Source: Adenanthera pavonina | Taxonomy: Eukaryota; Streptophyta; Magnoliopsida; Fabales; Fabaceae | Length of the DNA: 64,000 bases | Direction: 5' to 3' | NCBI GenBank assembly: GCA_026686845.1 | Contig: JAIVEN010000001.1 | Coordinates: 33,348,001-33,412,000 of the forward strand | Shown here: piece by piece, positions 9,222 to 21,925 of the stretch | How the letters are laid out: the number at the start of each line of letters is the position of its first letter | Numbering within the stretch: the stretch's first letter is position 1 | Translations under genes and position numbers: made by a program | The notes under the pieces: generated by a model | The model's input: the letters and a program-made list of their open reading frames with translations, nothing else | Database searches by the model: none | Told to the model about the DNA's origin: nothing

Positions 9222-10925
9222 AATTAAATTAAATTAATGAAAATTCCTAATAAAATTATATTAAAAACGTCATTATTCATGGTCACATGTAGAGCACATG
9301 ATGTTTTCAAGTTAGCTCTTCGAAATGGGCTCCTTTTGGGTTTGGATCTGGACCTTGTATAGCTAAGAGCATTTTCATGCCTTTGGGCTCCTTTTCTGAG
9401 CTGTAACTTGAACTAAATAAGTGGGCTCCAAAAGTAACAACTCTGGGATCATTCCATTTAAAGCTTTCTTCATTGTTTTGGACCTTACTCCAATCTTTGG
9501 GCTTATCGAGCATTGCAATGGATCTTTAGGCTCCAAAAATTGTTTTCCATGTTTTTGTTCAGCACCTTGATCAAGCTCTCCATGGTCCTCTTTGAACTCT
9601 TGTAAGACACACCTAACCCTTACTCTATCTGGCACCCCATAAAATCTGTTCATAAGAACGATTACTTTAAGTTGATTATACAAAATCAATGTAGCCTTAA
9701 AATTATTTTAATTACCTTTATACAACTCATAAAGAAAAGAAAAAAGAAAAAATAAATATATAAAATGGATTTATTTACAAAGGCGTACTTAATCTAGAAT
9801 AAGAGTCTAGGGCCTATGTACCCTAATATAGGGATCAAAGTCTACGTAGTTCGGTGTAAAAAACTTATCTTAATGGGCTTGTGTTTTTGAAGAAAAATTA
9901 TATATATTTATTATTTTTGAAAATTGAATTATACATATTATATATAAAAATTATTTATCTATTTATTACTTGTTAATAAATCCACGGAGATTCCCAAAAT
10001 CCCATGTGCTCACTAACTGATTTATATATCTATGATAGTTTCTAAAAATCTCACATAAAATAACTTGAAAATATATTATAAAATTATATTTAAGGAAATA
10101 TTTTTATTCAAAACTTTATCAAATTTGAAAAAATCTTTAAAAAATATTTTCCATAAAAAATGCATAATTTGATTAGTATACCAGTAGAGGTATATCGTAA
10201 TATGTAGTAAATTTATTAATCCAAACATCCACAGAGGTTCCAAAAACCCCACAAGGAAATATTTTAAAAATATATATATTTAATGAGAAAATATCATATT
10301 ATCATAATCGCATGAAGGAATAAGAATAATGTAATTAATCACCTAACTATCATTATTAAAGTACATAAAAGTTACCTCCTTTAAAGTTATATATGCCTTC
10401 TAACACAACTTTGAAGGATAGATATTTTAATTGAATTCCATGGTCTTAAGCCTTATCGAAAAAATCAACACCCGCTCTCAACTTTTCCTTCACTCTCAAA
10501 CCACTCTCACGTATCCTCTCCCTTTCCCTTAATTTCTTCTTTTTCTTTGATTCTTGTTGATGTCTTTCTTCTCATCTTGCCTCTATTTATAATGTCAAAA
10601 AGCAAATCATTCAATTAATGCTCCAAAATCACAAAAATCTCTTTTATTATTTTTCTTTGATAATCACATTAAGGTTGATTGATTTGCTTTTCTTTTTCAT
10701 TATTAATTTGATATCAAATCTCAATCCTTGATTTGTCTTTTTTTCTTTTTTCTTTTTATTACTTTTTTAGTTTTATGAAAATTTCAAAAAGAAGAAAATC
10801 ATAACTCCGCAAGATATAGCAATCTTTGGGAGATACTATTATTTTTTTATTATTTTATCTAAGGAAAATTTTTCTTTTCATATTTAAAAAAACAAAAAAA
10901 AAGAACCTGGACAAAATACGATGTT

Positions 10926-11880
10926 CACAGACCTACACTTCCTACCATATAATGCTTCATAGGAAGCCATTTGAAGACTGGAATAATAATTGTTATTATA
11001 CCCAAATTCTGCCAATGGCAAGTATACATCTCAGTTTCATTTCATTTCTAGCACAGAAGCCCTCATCATATCCTCTAGTGTCTGAACTATTCTTTTAGTC
11101 TGCCCATCCATTTCATTTGAGGGTCATAAGCTATGTTGAACTTTAACTTAGTACCCAGGGCATGCTACAATGATCTCCAAAAATTAGAGGTGAACCTAAG
11201 ATCTCGATTAGATACTATGTTACTTGTTCATGCAATCTTACTATCTCCTTGACATATAATTGTGCCAATCTGTCCAAGGTATATGTTGATTTCATGGCTA
11301 AGAAGTGTACTAACTTTGTGAGCCTGTCTACTATTACCTTAATTGCATCATATCTAGATGATATCCTAAGTAATCCTATAATGAAATCCATTGAAATACT
11401 ATCCCATTTTTATTCAGCAATATCAAGACATTATAACATATTGGTAGGCTTTTGATGCTCTATTTTCAATTTTTGGCAAATTAAACATTCAGACACATAC
11501 CAAGTAATATCACTCTTCATATTAGGCCACCAAAATTATTTATTTAAATCATGATACATTTTTGTAATACCTGGATGAATAGTATATTTACTCTGATATG
11601 CCTCTACCAAAATCTTGTCCCTTAATACAACTACTATTGGAACATATACTCTCTTTTAAAATATCATTAGTCCATCTATCAATTTTTTAAACTCTTGCAT
11701 CTCTCTATGACTCAGCTTTTGTTTAACTACTTTTACGAACTCATCTTCTTGCTGGGCTTTCATTAAATCTTTGAAAAATTCATTACCAACCTAGGTCTCA
11801 TGCAATTGAAGAAATAAACACATATCCCTAAAATCTTCCCACATTTTCATTTAATTGATCATCATGCGGGCCATATGAAT
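10926..11880 (-). pseudogene. Tekay-like gypsy integrase (zinc finger and core)
   Basis: Reading down the minus strand: HPGITKMYHDL, then FWWPNMKSDI and CLICQKLK (the HHCC zinc-binding domain), then SMDFIIGLL, VDRLTKLVHFLAMKSTYTL, LAQLYVKEIVRLHE and EMDGQTKRIVQTLEDMMRAS, then YEALYGRKCRS at about 10930. These match the integrase of Tekay/Del chromoviruses, which inserts the cDNA into chromatin. Frameshifts and stops are frequent, and the middle core Asp region is scrambled. The gene continues at 2935 after LTR-B and the minisatellite stretch, and is preceded by RNase H at higher coordinates. Confidence 0.85.
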
Positions 11881-12571
11881 AGTATTTTTGCTCAGTGCAT
11901 TAGCCACTACATTAACCTTTTCTAGATGGGATTTAGTAGAATGATCATAATCTTTAAGTAATTCCATCTAGCGCCTTTGCCTCGCATTTAAATCTTTTTT
12001 ATTTGCTAAGTACTTGAGGCTCTTGTGGTCACAAAACACCTCTACATCCCTACCATAGAGATAATGCCTCCAAATCTTTAGAGTGTGTACTATGGCCACA
12101 AGTTCTAAATCGTGAGTGAGATAGTTTTCTTCATGAGGTTTCAATTGTCTAGAAGTGTAAACTACCACTCTACCATCTTGCATTAGAACATAACCAAATT
12201 TGTGCTTACTTGGATCTGTGTAAAGCTCAAAGGGTTCTTTGGGATTAGGTATGTTTAATACAAGTAAAGTAGTTAACCTTCACTTTAGTTCAACAAAACT
12301 ATTTTCACAATGCATATCCCACACAAAAAGTTTGCCTTTTCGAGTAAGCCTAGTAAGCAACAATGTAATTTGAGAAAAGTCTTGAATGAAATGTCTATAA
12401 TAGCTTGCTTAACCAAGGAAACTTCTTATCTTAGTTATGGACTTAGCTCTCTCCCACTTTAGGAGAACATCTACTTTGCTTGGGTCTATTGCAACCTCAT
12501 TCTTGGAGATGACATGCCCTAAAAATCACACCTCTATGAGCCAAAACTCACACTTGGTCAATTTGGCATAC
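11881..12571 (-). pseudogene. Tekay-like gypsy RT 3' end and RNase H
   Basis: The frame enters at 12571 with AKLTKCEFWL and LGHVISKNEVAIDPSKVD, the end of the RT palm/thumb. RNase H follows as PFELYTDPSKHKFGYVLMQDG, RQLKPHEENYLTHDLELVA, LKIWRHYLYG and FCDHKSLKYLANKKDLNARQRRW. A stretch of 72 codons (12183-11968) is still open. RNase H removes the RNA template during cDNA synthesis. The first codons are completed by KVHA on the far side of the LTR-A insertion (15743), which proves the split. Scattered stops show the gene is dead. Confidence 0.9.
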
Positions 12572-15500
12572 TGTAACACCTTAGCCTTAGACCATAATTT
12601 TCAAGATTTATAGTTTATTAGAATCTATTTGTATCATTTTAGAAGCTTGAATCACATGAGGGACTAAAACTGAAAAAATTTATTTTTCTGAGTTACTATT
12701 CATTTGGTAAGTCCATTTTTCCCGATGGACTTTGAAAAATTATAACTAAATCTATAAAAAAGTGTATCTGGGTGATTTAAGTCTCTAAAAATAGCTTAAA
12801 ACACTCTCTATATGAAAAGATATGGAAGATGACTTTGATTGCGCCAATGGATATAGTATTTTGTATGAAATTTACTGTTTAAATGGTCATTTTATATCTT
12901 CCTAGGATTTCGGCCTTAAATTTAAAAATTCATCTCTCCTTCTATGTTGAGCCAATTCATGCATTCTCTTCATCATTTAAAAACTCTATATGTCTACCAT
13001 TTAAGAGATATTTTTTTGTGCATTTGTTCAACTTGTACAAGGCATAGTAGTATGAAAACTTATACTGAAACAGTTTTAGGAAAACTTGTATTTCTTTCAT
13101 TATATAGCTCAAATTACTTCCAAATTAGTGGCATATTAAGATAGAATTTTCCATACATGGAAACCACTGAATTATTGGAGCTTTATATGATTTTATAATG
13201 TCTTTTTAAATAAACAGTACCTAAGTCGAAAATAATTAGTTTTTCAACTCTGCCCTGTTCTAAATCCTAACTTCAAAAATTCGTAATAATTTGCATACTC
13301 ATCCAATTAAGATGATCATTAGACCATTTAAAAGTGCTACCTGTCTATTTTTAGAACATTTATAGCTTGCAGACATTCATTATTACTTCATTCAAATAGC
13401 AACTCATTTATGGGTCAGAACTAGCTTTTCATTCTTGAACCATGAATATTCAATTCCATATCATGTATACATTACCATATTAGGCTCCAAATCCCTACAT
13501 AACATTATAAGAAGTCTTGGAAGAACATAATAATGAACAATTGCAACCTCATATGTTCATGTAATAATTTATACAATTTACAGAAACTTATTGAGAGACA
13601 TAATATAGTAGTCTTTAGCCTTCACCATTTACCTTCTTGCATTGGTCTCCTTTACATCTTTACCATGACTTGTCCCTAAGAATGTTAGTAACTTGGATGG
13701 GTGAGATTCAAAGAATCTCAGTAATTATACCCAATCATGCATTCACATTTTCATTAACAATTCTCAAAATCATCAATACAAGTCATAAAAATATATTATG
13801 CCATAATATTTCATAAAAATTTTGGCATGGTAACACCTTATAAATTGGACATCCTCAAGTCACAAGACCCTTCAATCAACCAGTTAACAACACAAAACTA
13901 TTACAAAACAATCAAACAAACATATGACATAGTCATATATTTCATGAAAATAAAATATGATATCATTGAACATAAAGGGGCAATAACTTCTTTTATGGAT
14001 TTCCTTTGCTTTTCATCTCTTGTAGACCACTTCTTATGGCTTCCCCAACTCCCTTGGACCTATACATAATATTAGTGAAGCACATAAGCCACTGGGTTAT
14101 GGTCTTGCATCATCATTAAATGCTTAACTTTTCACTTTGCAATCCTTTTGATTTTTCTTTGATCCAACAATTGTTATTAAGGTTTTGGATCATAAGGAAT
14201 CCATTTTTAGCATCAAAATCATGAAATTCCACTATATTTTAACCCTTGGTCTGACCGAAATTGGTAAGAAAATGATTTAGCTTGCCATATTTCAAACTAC
14301 TTGCATATTCATGCTTCAAATGACTAAACTAAGAGTTTTCATATGGTTATTTGACAAAAGCTCATCTCCCTCCCTCCCCTATGCTTGATTGAAATCAATG
14401 GTGGACAAGAGGAGCAAGAGGACTACATTTAAGCACCTTAAACCATGAGAAAATACAAGCTAGAGGTTAAGAAATCTCACCTAGTTGCTTGTTCTCCAAC
14501 CTTTGTTCCTTAGCTTGCACTTTCTCTTCTCCTTTTCTCCCTTGTCTCTCATGAGTTTGGCCTCTTTTTTCTGCAATTTGGACAGCTTCTTACTCACTTA
14601 AACCATCTTAATCCAAGCACTTGAGGAAAGAGATGTACTGCATGAATAGGAAAGTTGGTTACTTGACTACCTTGAGTTAATGCCACAAAATAATCCACTT
14701 AATCAATTAATCAAATCCCCTCCATGTCCCTTGATTAGCCACATCATGCCATATTAAGGGCTTTATTGTCAAAAAATGCTCCATATCTTTTAATGGTGCA
14801 AAATATCCTTTACTGATAACTTTTACCCGTACCAATTAGTCATTTTTGCCGTAACTGTCACTTAACTGGTACATGATTGTTCAAAATTTACTTTTAAACT
14901 AAAATTATTATTTTGATCCCCAAATTTATTTGTGAGGATTCACATCCTATTCTCTTCACCCTTCTACTTTTACGGAGCTCACGAGCCTCTTTTTCAGATT
15001 AAAAATCACTTTTGCACTTAAATTGAAACTATAAATTCACACAAACTCAATTAGCTTCTAAACAATATTCCATTGAGTTCAGCTCATTGAGAGCTTTGTT
15101 TTGACATGATTTCTAAAAATTCTGAAATTATTCTTAACTCGAGGCAAAACTATAATTCTTAATTCTTTTGGGTCCTTTCCCGTAATTTTTCCCAAGGACT
15201 TGAATGCAACTAATTCTTCTTTTTTCAAGACTAAATTGCAAGTAATTATTTTCTCTTATTACTAAAATTCAATTTTCACATTTCTTTTTTTAACCTAGGT
15301 AATAACCATTTTTCCCTTGAGCTGGGTAAAAACACAAATGCTAATTCTTCTAAGTATTTCCTGTTAATTTCCCCCAAAGACCAATTTTTTAATAATTATT
15401 TTCATTATACTTTTAAATTGGTCTTCTTTCAACCTTGATCTCTCGATTACACTATACTTATACCGTTGCGCTCAGCTCTACACGATCTTCCATTCAACTA

Positions 15501-15742
15501 GTATATAACTTCCGGCTTAGTTTTAGAATTAATTCATGTTAAGGATATTATGGAAACTTGATTCTAATGAAGGATCAAACATAATTCCTTTTAAGGACCA
15601 TATGGAAAATTAATTTCATTTAAGGATCGAGTATGTAGCATTACCATCTTACTTTATTTTTCATTGTTTTAGGCATCTCATGCCATGTTCCCCACATCTT
15701 TATACATACCGTGGCATCTTGTATAAAATTTGGAATATTACA
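12572..15742 (-). mobile_element. Solo LTR-A (3.2 kb) inside the Tekay RT gene
   Basis: Bounded on the plus strand by TGTAACACC and GGAATATTACA, so TG...CA termini in both directions. The duplications are CATAC (12567-12571) and CATGC (15743-15747), four of five identical. Removing the insert and one duplication rejoins the RT codons ...KVHA|KLTKCEFW. No internal coding region or second LTR is present, so it is a solo LTR left by recombination. Orientation is taken from related copies that abut polypurine tracts. Recurring blocks include 'cattgagagctttgttttgac' (partial) and a 'ggtctgaccgaaat' block near 14250. Pyrimidine-rich tracts near 14360-14560 give spurious frames. Confidence 0.85.
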
Positions 15743-16378
15743 CATGCACCTTATTTTCTTTTAAAACTCTCAAAACAATTCTCGAAAGCATTTCATGATC
15801 CTCTAAAGATTGGAGTACACTATTATATAATCAATGGAAACCACAATGAATTGATCTAAGTAAGGCCAAAAATGTCTATCCATGTAATTGATAAAAATAG
15901 CTTGAGCATTCGTGAGACCAAATGACATTACCAAAAATTCATAATGCCCATGATGAGTTCCAAAATTAGTTTTGGGAACATCTCTTGCCTTTACATGTAG
16001 TTAATGATACCCTGATAGTAAATCAATTTTTGAAAACATTGTGGCACCAGTCAACTGATCTAACAAGTCATCAATTCTAAGTAATGGATATTTGTTCTTT
16101 ATCATCACTTCATTTAGTTCCACATAATCAATGCATAGCCCGAGATTTCTATCTTTCTTCTTTACAAAAATTACTGGAGCACCCCTTAGAGAAATGCTAG
16201 GTTTGATGAATCCTTTCTCCATTAGCTCTTCAATTTGCTTCTTTAATTCTACTAGTTTTTTATTAGCCATCCTATATGGTGCCTTAGATATTGGTCTTGA
16301 TCTTGGCACTAAATTCCACCTCTCACTTTGGTGATAAATCCTTGAAGCCCTTAGGATTACATCTGGATATGGTTTCGA
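15743..16378 (-). pseudogene. Tekay-like gypsy reverse transcriptase, N-terminal half
   Basis: From about 16345 the minus strand reads SERWNLVPRSRPISKAPYRM, then KKQIEELMEKGFIKPS, GAPVIFVKKKDRNLGLCIDY, NKYPLLRIDDLLDQL and TMFSKIDLLSGYH: RT domains 1-4 of Ty3/gypsy. One stretch of 102 codons (16309-16001) remains open. Further on, FIVVSIDYIIVYS replaces the usual FVVVFIDDILVYS, so the second catalytic Asp has become Tyr. The gene enters the LTR-A insertion at 15743 and continues at 12571. Its 5' side is cut at about 16380 by an LTR-A fragment, so gag and protease are missing. Confidence 0.9.
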
Positions 16379-16379
16379 A

Positions 16380-17335
16380 CTGTTTCAAACTATGAATGAT
16401 GATATATGTATGTTAAGGGTTTATTTGCAAAGTATATGAATAAGAAAGTTTATTCTGACCCTTGGTGAGTAGTCAAGTTATTGTTTAGAACAAACAGGGG
16501 ATGATGTATATGCGTTATCTATGCTTATAAAATGGATAGAATAAGCTTTTGAAAGAGTTAAAGATCACTCAATTTTTCTTAGAACACAATTTATAATAAA
16601 TTTTCTAATTTAGAGTTCATAATAGGACAAGTTGGAAAACTGAAAGCTTAAATCATAGATAGTGGAAATTTCAAACACCATTATAAAATCGTATATAGCT
16701 CCAAAAATTCAGTGGTTTGCATGCATGGAAAGGTTTGTGACTTAGTTTTAACAATCACTAGCTTGAGTAGAATTGAAGCTATATAAAAAGAGTTATATAT
16801 ATATTTTCCTACAACTATTTCAGTTAAAGTTAAGTTCTAACCCTAAGAATTTCCAGTTACTGCTATATCTTGTATATATTGAATAAATGTACAAGAAAAA
16901 ATGTTTCTAGAAAGTAGACATTTAGATCTTTCATATGACATAAAGAATATAAGAATTGGCTCAAGATATAATAAGATATAAATTTTTAAATGTAAGGCCA
17001 AAATCCTGGGAAGACATAAAATGACTAAATGTATTGTAAATTTTAAAGGTTAAACTGTACAAATTGGCCCAGTAAATGACCTGAATCATATTTTTTCTTG
17101 TAGAGAATTTTTTAGCTATTTTTAAAGATTTGAATAACCTTCATACAATTTTTGTAGATTTAATTATGAATTTTGAAAATTTGGTTGGTAAAAGGGAAAA
17201 TACCATATAAACTGTAATCCAAATTTTTTAAAATTCTATTTTATAAAATTAAGTGTTTCAAGCTTCTAATCAAGTACTATTGGACTTAAATGGAGTCTAA
17301 TGTAGGGAAAATAATGCTAAAAGTAAGGTGCTACA
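16380..17335 (+). repeat. LTR-A 3' fragment, plus orientation
   Basis: It matches the distal half of the plus-strand LTR-A copy at the right edge, including 'taaatggagtctaat' (compare 63985-64000) and 'agctccaaaaattca' blocks. The end at about 17335 reads 'aaggtgctaca', a plausible CA terminus. Non-coding and truncated at its 5' side, where it abuts the gypsy RT. Confidence 0.6.
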
Positions 17336-18847
17336 TTTGTTCCCTTCAACATGCTTAGGCCAAATCTGGACAGTGGTTAGAGGGGAGAAAATTGCAAGAA
17401 AACTTTCTCAAACAACCAAGAAACTAAGCTAAAACCCTTGGGAATTGCAAGGAGATCACTTACTAATTTATTCTTGATTTTTCTCCTTCTTTTTCTTCTA
17501 TTTTCTTCCCCTTCTAACTTGCAGACTGCTTTCTCCCTTTCTTTCTAAATGTTTGGTCATACAAAATGAAGGGGTTAATATAAAAGCTCAATTGATGATT
17601 AATTACCCAAGTTAGGTTTAGTTACTTTCTACCTTTGTTCAATTAACTTGAATTAATTGAAAACTTAACAATTAAGCTTCCAATTTTCACCATGTGGCTG
17701 ATTAGATCGCGTTATTTTAAGGGGCTATCATTTTTTAAATACTTCATATTTTCCCAGTCCATTAATACCCTATATTAGTTACTTTGTACCTAGACCGGTA
17801 AAGTTACTTTTTGCAGTATTAAATTACTTTATGAGTATAAGACTAAAGTGAACTTGTATATGAGATTGCTTTATTATCCTGTATCATAAAAGCTCTTTTT
17901 GTGGTGTCTACCCACTTTAATATCTGTGTTATATCTTATATTTAGAAACATTTTCCCCTGAAAACTGTTTATTTGATGTATGAAAATATTTTTAGAAAAA
18001 CTCAAACCAATTAAAATCTTAAGATTGTACAAAATCATTCTTGCTGGTTTATAGCTCATTGTGCAGTAATTTTTTAAAAATCATAACTAAATGTATAAAA
18101 ATCCTTTTTTAGTGGTTTGAGTCTCTAAAAATCATGAACATCTCAAATTTTCAGGGAAAAATCAGAAACTGAGAAAATGAATATACCAATTCATACAGTT
18201 TATTATAAACATATTACTGTTCATTTCATGCCTCTATTTCTGTCTGAAAATCTGAACCTTAACTTTGAAAATCCATTTCTCTTAATATACAAAGTTATTT
18301 GGCATATACTTATCATAATTTGAAATCTTTACTTGTCTAATTTTAACCATATTTTTTTCATACATTTATTCTACTCCTACTGGTCAGAGTAGCAATATAT
18401 GTCATCAGAGGTCAGAAATAATGTCTACTGGAGCAGTTTTGGTAAAACAGGAATAACTACCATTATATAGCTCCAAATGCAGTCAAACCAGTGTTATTTT
18501 ATTTCTGATACATAGATCTATCTATACATATAGACCACTAAATTTTTCGAGATATGTACAAATTTATACAGTAACTAAAAGTAGATAGTACATAAACATA
18601 ACATTAACAACTTTCAGCAAGGTTCCATCATTATTCCTCATGCTCCCATTTGCCATGACTTGGCCCTAACATTGGTTAACTATGGGGTAAGATTGGGGAA
18701 ATCTCAGTAGTCAACTTGTACATGCCATCATGTCATAAAAAAAAAACATTTGAATACATAATATACTTTCATCAAAACTTCCATGTTGTCTAACAAAATT
18801 TCGGCAGCATAACGACTTAATAAATAGGCTTCTCGGGGCTTAGCCCT
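17336..18847 (-). repeat. LTR-A-like mosaic, minus orientation (left part of a host LTR)
   Basis: Two blocks. 17336-18061 resembles the promoter-side part of minus-strand LTR-A ('catgcttaggccaaatctgg' against 'catgcttggccaaattag' at 53054). 18062-18847 resembles its opposite end ('aagtctctaaaaatcatg', 'tcggcagcataacgactta'). The order shows rearrangement. The right part is the target of the solo LTR-A at 18848 and continues at 21377. Nothing coding. Confidence 0.5.
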
Positions 18848-21376
18848 TGTAACACCTCCTTTATAGGCCCATTTCCCAAGTATTTAACCATTCTAAAGTC
18901 TATTTATATCATAGGAGGATCTTGAATCACAATAAATGCCATAACAAAATTTTTCCAACTTTGGCATTATTCATTTAATCTAATTCATTTATTCCAATTA
19001 AATTTTGGAAATTCATTACTAAATCAATAAAAATCGTATGCCTGTGATTCAAGTCTCCATGTGTAGCTTAAAACATTATCTACATGGAAAAAATATCAAT
19101 CAGAGTAAATACTTGGCCAATTTGTACAGTAAATTTCGTGAATTTCTACCATTCATATGGTCAATTTCAGAAATTCCAGTTTTCTGGGCTAACTTTGAAA
19201 ATTCACTATAAATCTTACACTCATCCTATTTGAGTGATATTTGGACCACATGAAAGCTATTTCTATCTAGTTTTTAAACATAGATAAAATTTATACTTTA
19301 TACATCAACCACCCCATACTGTAGAACATTCGTTTTGTAGTGGTCAGAATGATCGTTTGTATCCTTATACTTACAATACAAAAATTGTAAGATATTTACA
19401 TGACCATAATTCATCTTCATATCATGCCACACCTTAGCTAGAACTTAAAGGAATATTAAAATCTGGAAGAAACTTATTTATCATCACATTTACCAATTTA
19501 TGCAACAGATCAAAACTCATGGCCGATGCTTTAATTATCAGGTTAATGGCCAAAGTCTTTCTCCTTTCTCTTCTCTTCCTTGGTGGACTTGCCATTGTTG
19601 CTACCTATTCATGGTTAATATTTGGGAGGGTGAGATTCAAAGAATCTCAGTAGTTAACACCCAACAAGCCATCACATCATCACATTAAACATAAAATATC
19701 AAGATAACATATTTTGCATACCTTAACACACTTTGAATGCATTATCACATTTGTGTCATATGAATTCATAAAAATTTCGGCAGAGTTTCATTTTGACAAA
19801 TGGACATCCCGGGGTCTCAATGCCCCTCCAAAAACTCAGCCAATACACATAAATCATCTCAAAACATCATTGCAATCATATGAGAAGGCATAAAACACGT
19901 TGAAACAAACATGATAACATAATGCTAGTATAGGAAATTAACTACCTTATGATGCTCCCTTGCTTTCCAAACTTGGTCCACCACTTTTGTGATTTCCACA
20001 ACCTTCTTGAACCTATCCACATCATCATTGAACCAATTTAGCCATTGGTTTTTCAGAATTACACAATACTTTATACACTAAAACCCAAATTTTTCACTTT
20101 GTTTTCCTTTGCTTTTTCTTTGTACAACATACTTGTTCCTAAGGTTTTGGACCATGGGGAATCCATTTTTGAGGTCAAAATCATGAAATTCCAACTCTAA
20201 ATACCTCCCCTGTTCTGGCCGAAATTATCTCATAGTGATTAAAAAATAATTCCTTCAAATCACTTCAAACCTTCCATGGATTCATGCTTCTAGTGTCTAG
20301 TCTATGCTTTCCCTTAAGTTTCATGGTCCAAAACTCATTCCTATGCTAAAACCCAATTTGGCTGAAACCCTAAGGTGTAAAGGAAGAAAACTAAACCATA
20401 AATCATGCTTTGAAAACCATGGATAGTAAACTTAGGGTAGTAACATAAAAGCTTACCGATTTGTGCTTCAATTTTGCTTTGACTTCTCTTCCTTTTCTTC
20501 CTCTTTTTCTCCTTCCTTTTCTTGCATTTTCTTCCTCTGGTTTGGCTACTGGTTCACGCGTGCAAATGCAGAGGAAAGAAGGTAATCAAATGACTTAACT
20601 AGGTGGTTAATATTATGGCTAATCATGGTTAATTAACAAAAGTAACCATGATTACTTTTTGGTCTCCTTCTTCAATAAGTTTGCCTTCAAAAATCATTAA
20701 ATAATTTGGACAATTGGCTACAGAAAATCACGCATGAGAGAGAGAAAAATGTGTCTAAAAATTTTTCCAATTTTCCTTATCCAGATATACCTTAATCCGG
20801 ATACTTTTTAATCGTACCGATAAAATCGTCTTTATAGTATTTTAACATTTTTGGGATACATGACTATTCAAATTTTATTTTTATATTTTCATAATTATCC
20901 TGTCCCAAATGGTATCTGTGTATGGCCCATATCCAGACCCAATTTCTTTTTAATCATTGGTAGGGCCCACAGTTTACTTTATCGGTTTACTATTACTTTT
21001 AGACACTCGGCACTAATTATTTCTTTATTCTTGAACATTAACCCTCAGTGCCATATACCATTGGACTTCTCTCATCGAGGGCTTCATTTTGACAGTAATT
21101 TTGTATATTTACAAAATTGCCCTTGACCTAGGGTTAAATTATAATTTCTGAAACTTTCGGGTCATTATGTGTAATTTTCCCCAAAACTTTTTATTTCTTT
21201 CTCCACGTACATTTCAATGCTTTTGGGACATGGATATCCTTTTTATAATTTTTTGGGGGCAAAAATATAATTTTCTCATTTTTCCATTCAACCGAGAAAA
21301 ATGACCTCCTTGCCCTTTTTCACACAAAACGATGTCTGTCCATTTTTGCATATTTTAGCTTTCTTGGGATGTTACA
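18848..21376 (-). mobile_element. Solo LTR-A with perfect GCCCT duplications
   Basis: Termini TGTAACACCTCC and GGGATGTTACA on the plus strand, 2529 bp. The bases before and after (18843-18847 and 21377-21381) are both GCCCT, a perfect 5-bp duplication, and the host text 'cggggcttagccctTAAATAAA' rejoins when the insert is removed. There is no internal region. A 'ccgaaattatctc' block and a TC/TTC-rich tract near 20470-20540 match other LTR-A copies. Exact duplications suggest a younger insertion than the Tekay solo LTR. Confidence 0.85.
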
Positions 21377-21925
21377 GCCCTTAAATAAAATAGCTACCAA
21401 TCATAGAAAAGCATTCATAACAACAACATGACATCATTTACAAATCATTATAACATATAAAACATTTATATGCAATAACATTAAGCAAGGGCAAGAGACT
21501 ACCTTGGAGCTTTACTAACTTTTCTTTGAACCTTGCTTTCACTTAGCTTTAAATCACTTCCTTAACTTGATTGAAGCCTAAAGAATCATTAAACCTTACT
21601 TAATAATTTAATATCATCATATAAATCTAACTCAACCATAAACTATAAACTTTTTTCTCAAAATCATGTCTTGATCCAAAAAGAGAAACAAGAGGGAGGA
21701 AGAAAATAGTTTAAACTCTAACTAATCTTAAACTAAATAAATAAAGAGGAAATCTAGAAGAGATCTAAAGTAGGAGCTTACCTCAGAAGTGTTGAATCAA
21801 GAAGTTTTGATGATTCCAAACCAACATTGAAGAGCTTGGATTGAAGATATCAAAGGAGCTCAAAGCGTCTAAAGTTAAGAAAATCTGAGTAATCATTGCT
21901 AGGATTGTTATAGGATCTTTTGCTA
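21377..21925 (-). repeat. Host LTR, middle part between two solo LTR insertions
   Basis: AT-rich, non-coding, diverged from LTR-A but colinear with it: an 'agactaccttggagctttact' block, then 'agcttacctcag'. It continues 18847 on its left and 23440 on its right once the two inserts are removed. Confidence 0.5.

Larger units (their letters stand above)
3252..9630 (-). mobile_element. Complete non-autonomous gag-only LTR retrotransposon (TR-GAG type)
   Basis: Minus-strand element with both LTRs (7656-9630 and 3252-4325), a primer-binding site, gag, one further ORF and a polypurine tract, but no protease, RT, RNase H or integrase. Flanking 5-bp duplications are GGCAT (3247-3251) and GGCAC (9631-9635), four of five identical. 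The first ~110 aligned bases of the two LTRs show about a dozen mismatches, nearly all transitions, so the insertion is not recent. It lies inside LTR-B. The architecture matches the TR-GAG class described in plants. Its proteins other than gag would have to be supplied by another element; a gypsy helper is inferred, not shown. Confidence 0.8.
7656..9630 (-). repeat. 5' LTR of the gag-only element, enlarged by a duplication and a MITE pair
   Basis: Homologous to 3252-4325 but 1975 bp long. The extra length is a second copy of a 226-bp block and a 727-bp insertion at 8495-9221. The upper terminus reads 'ctctatct' against 'ctctatca' in the 3' LTR, a one-base decay of TG. Two TATA boxes (8047-8054 and 8271-8278, minus strand) result from the tandem duplication. 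Confidence 0.85.
3085..10920 (-). mobile_element. LTR-B, solo LTR split by a nested element (parts 3085-3251 and 9631-10920)
   Basis: The left part begins TGTCACACCCGAATTTT and holds the motif 'gagttcaggagtcgac..ggtgttaggca' known from many plant gypsy LTRs. The gag-only element interrupts it at ggtgttaGGCA|CCCC, and the text resumes at 9631 with 'ggcaccccataaaatctg'. The minus strand has a TATA box at 10584-10591 (TATAAATA), which suggests minus orientation. The five bases ATGTT precede TGTCAC (3080-3084) and follow the right end (10921-10925): a perfect target duplication if the right terminus decayed from CA to CG. Total LTR length without the insert is about 1.46 kb. No internal coding region belongs to it. 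Confidence 0.65.
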
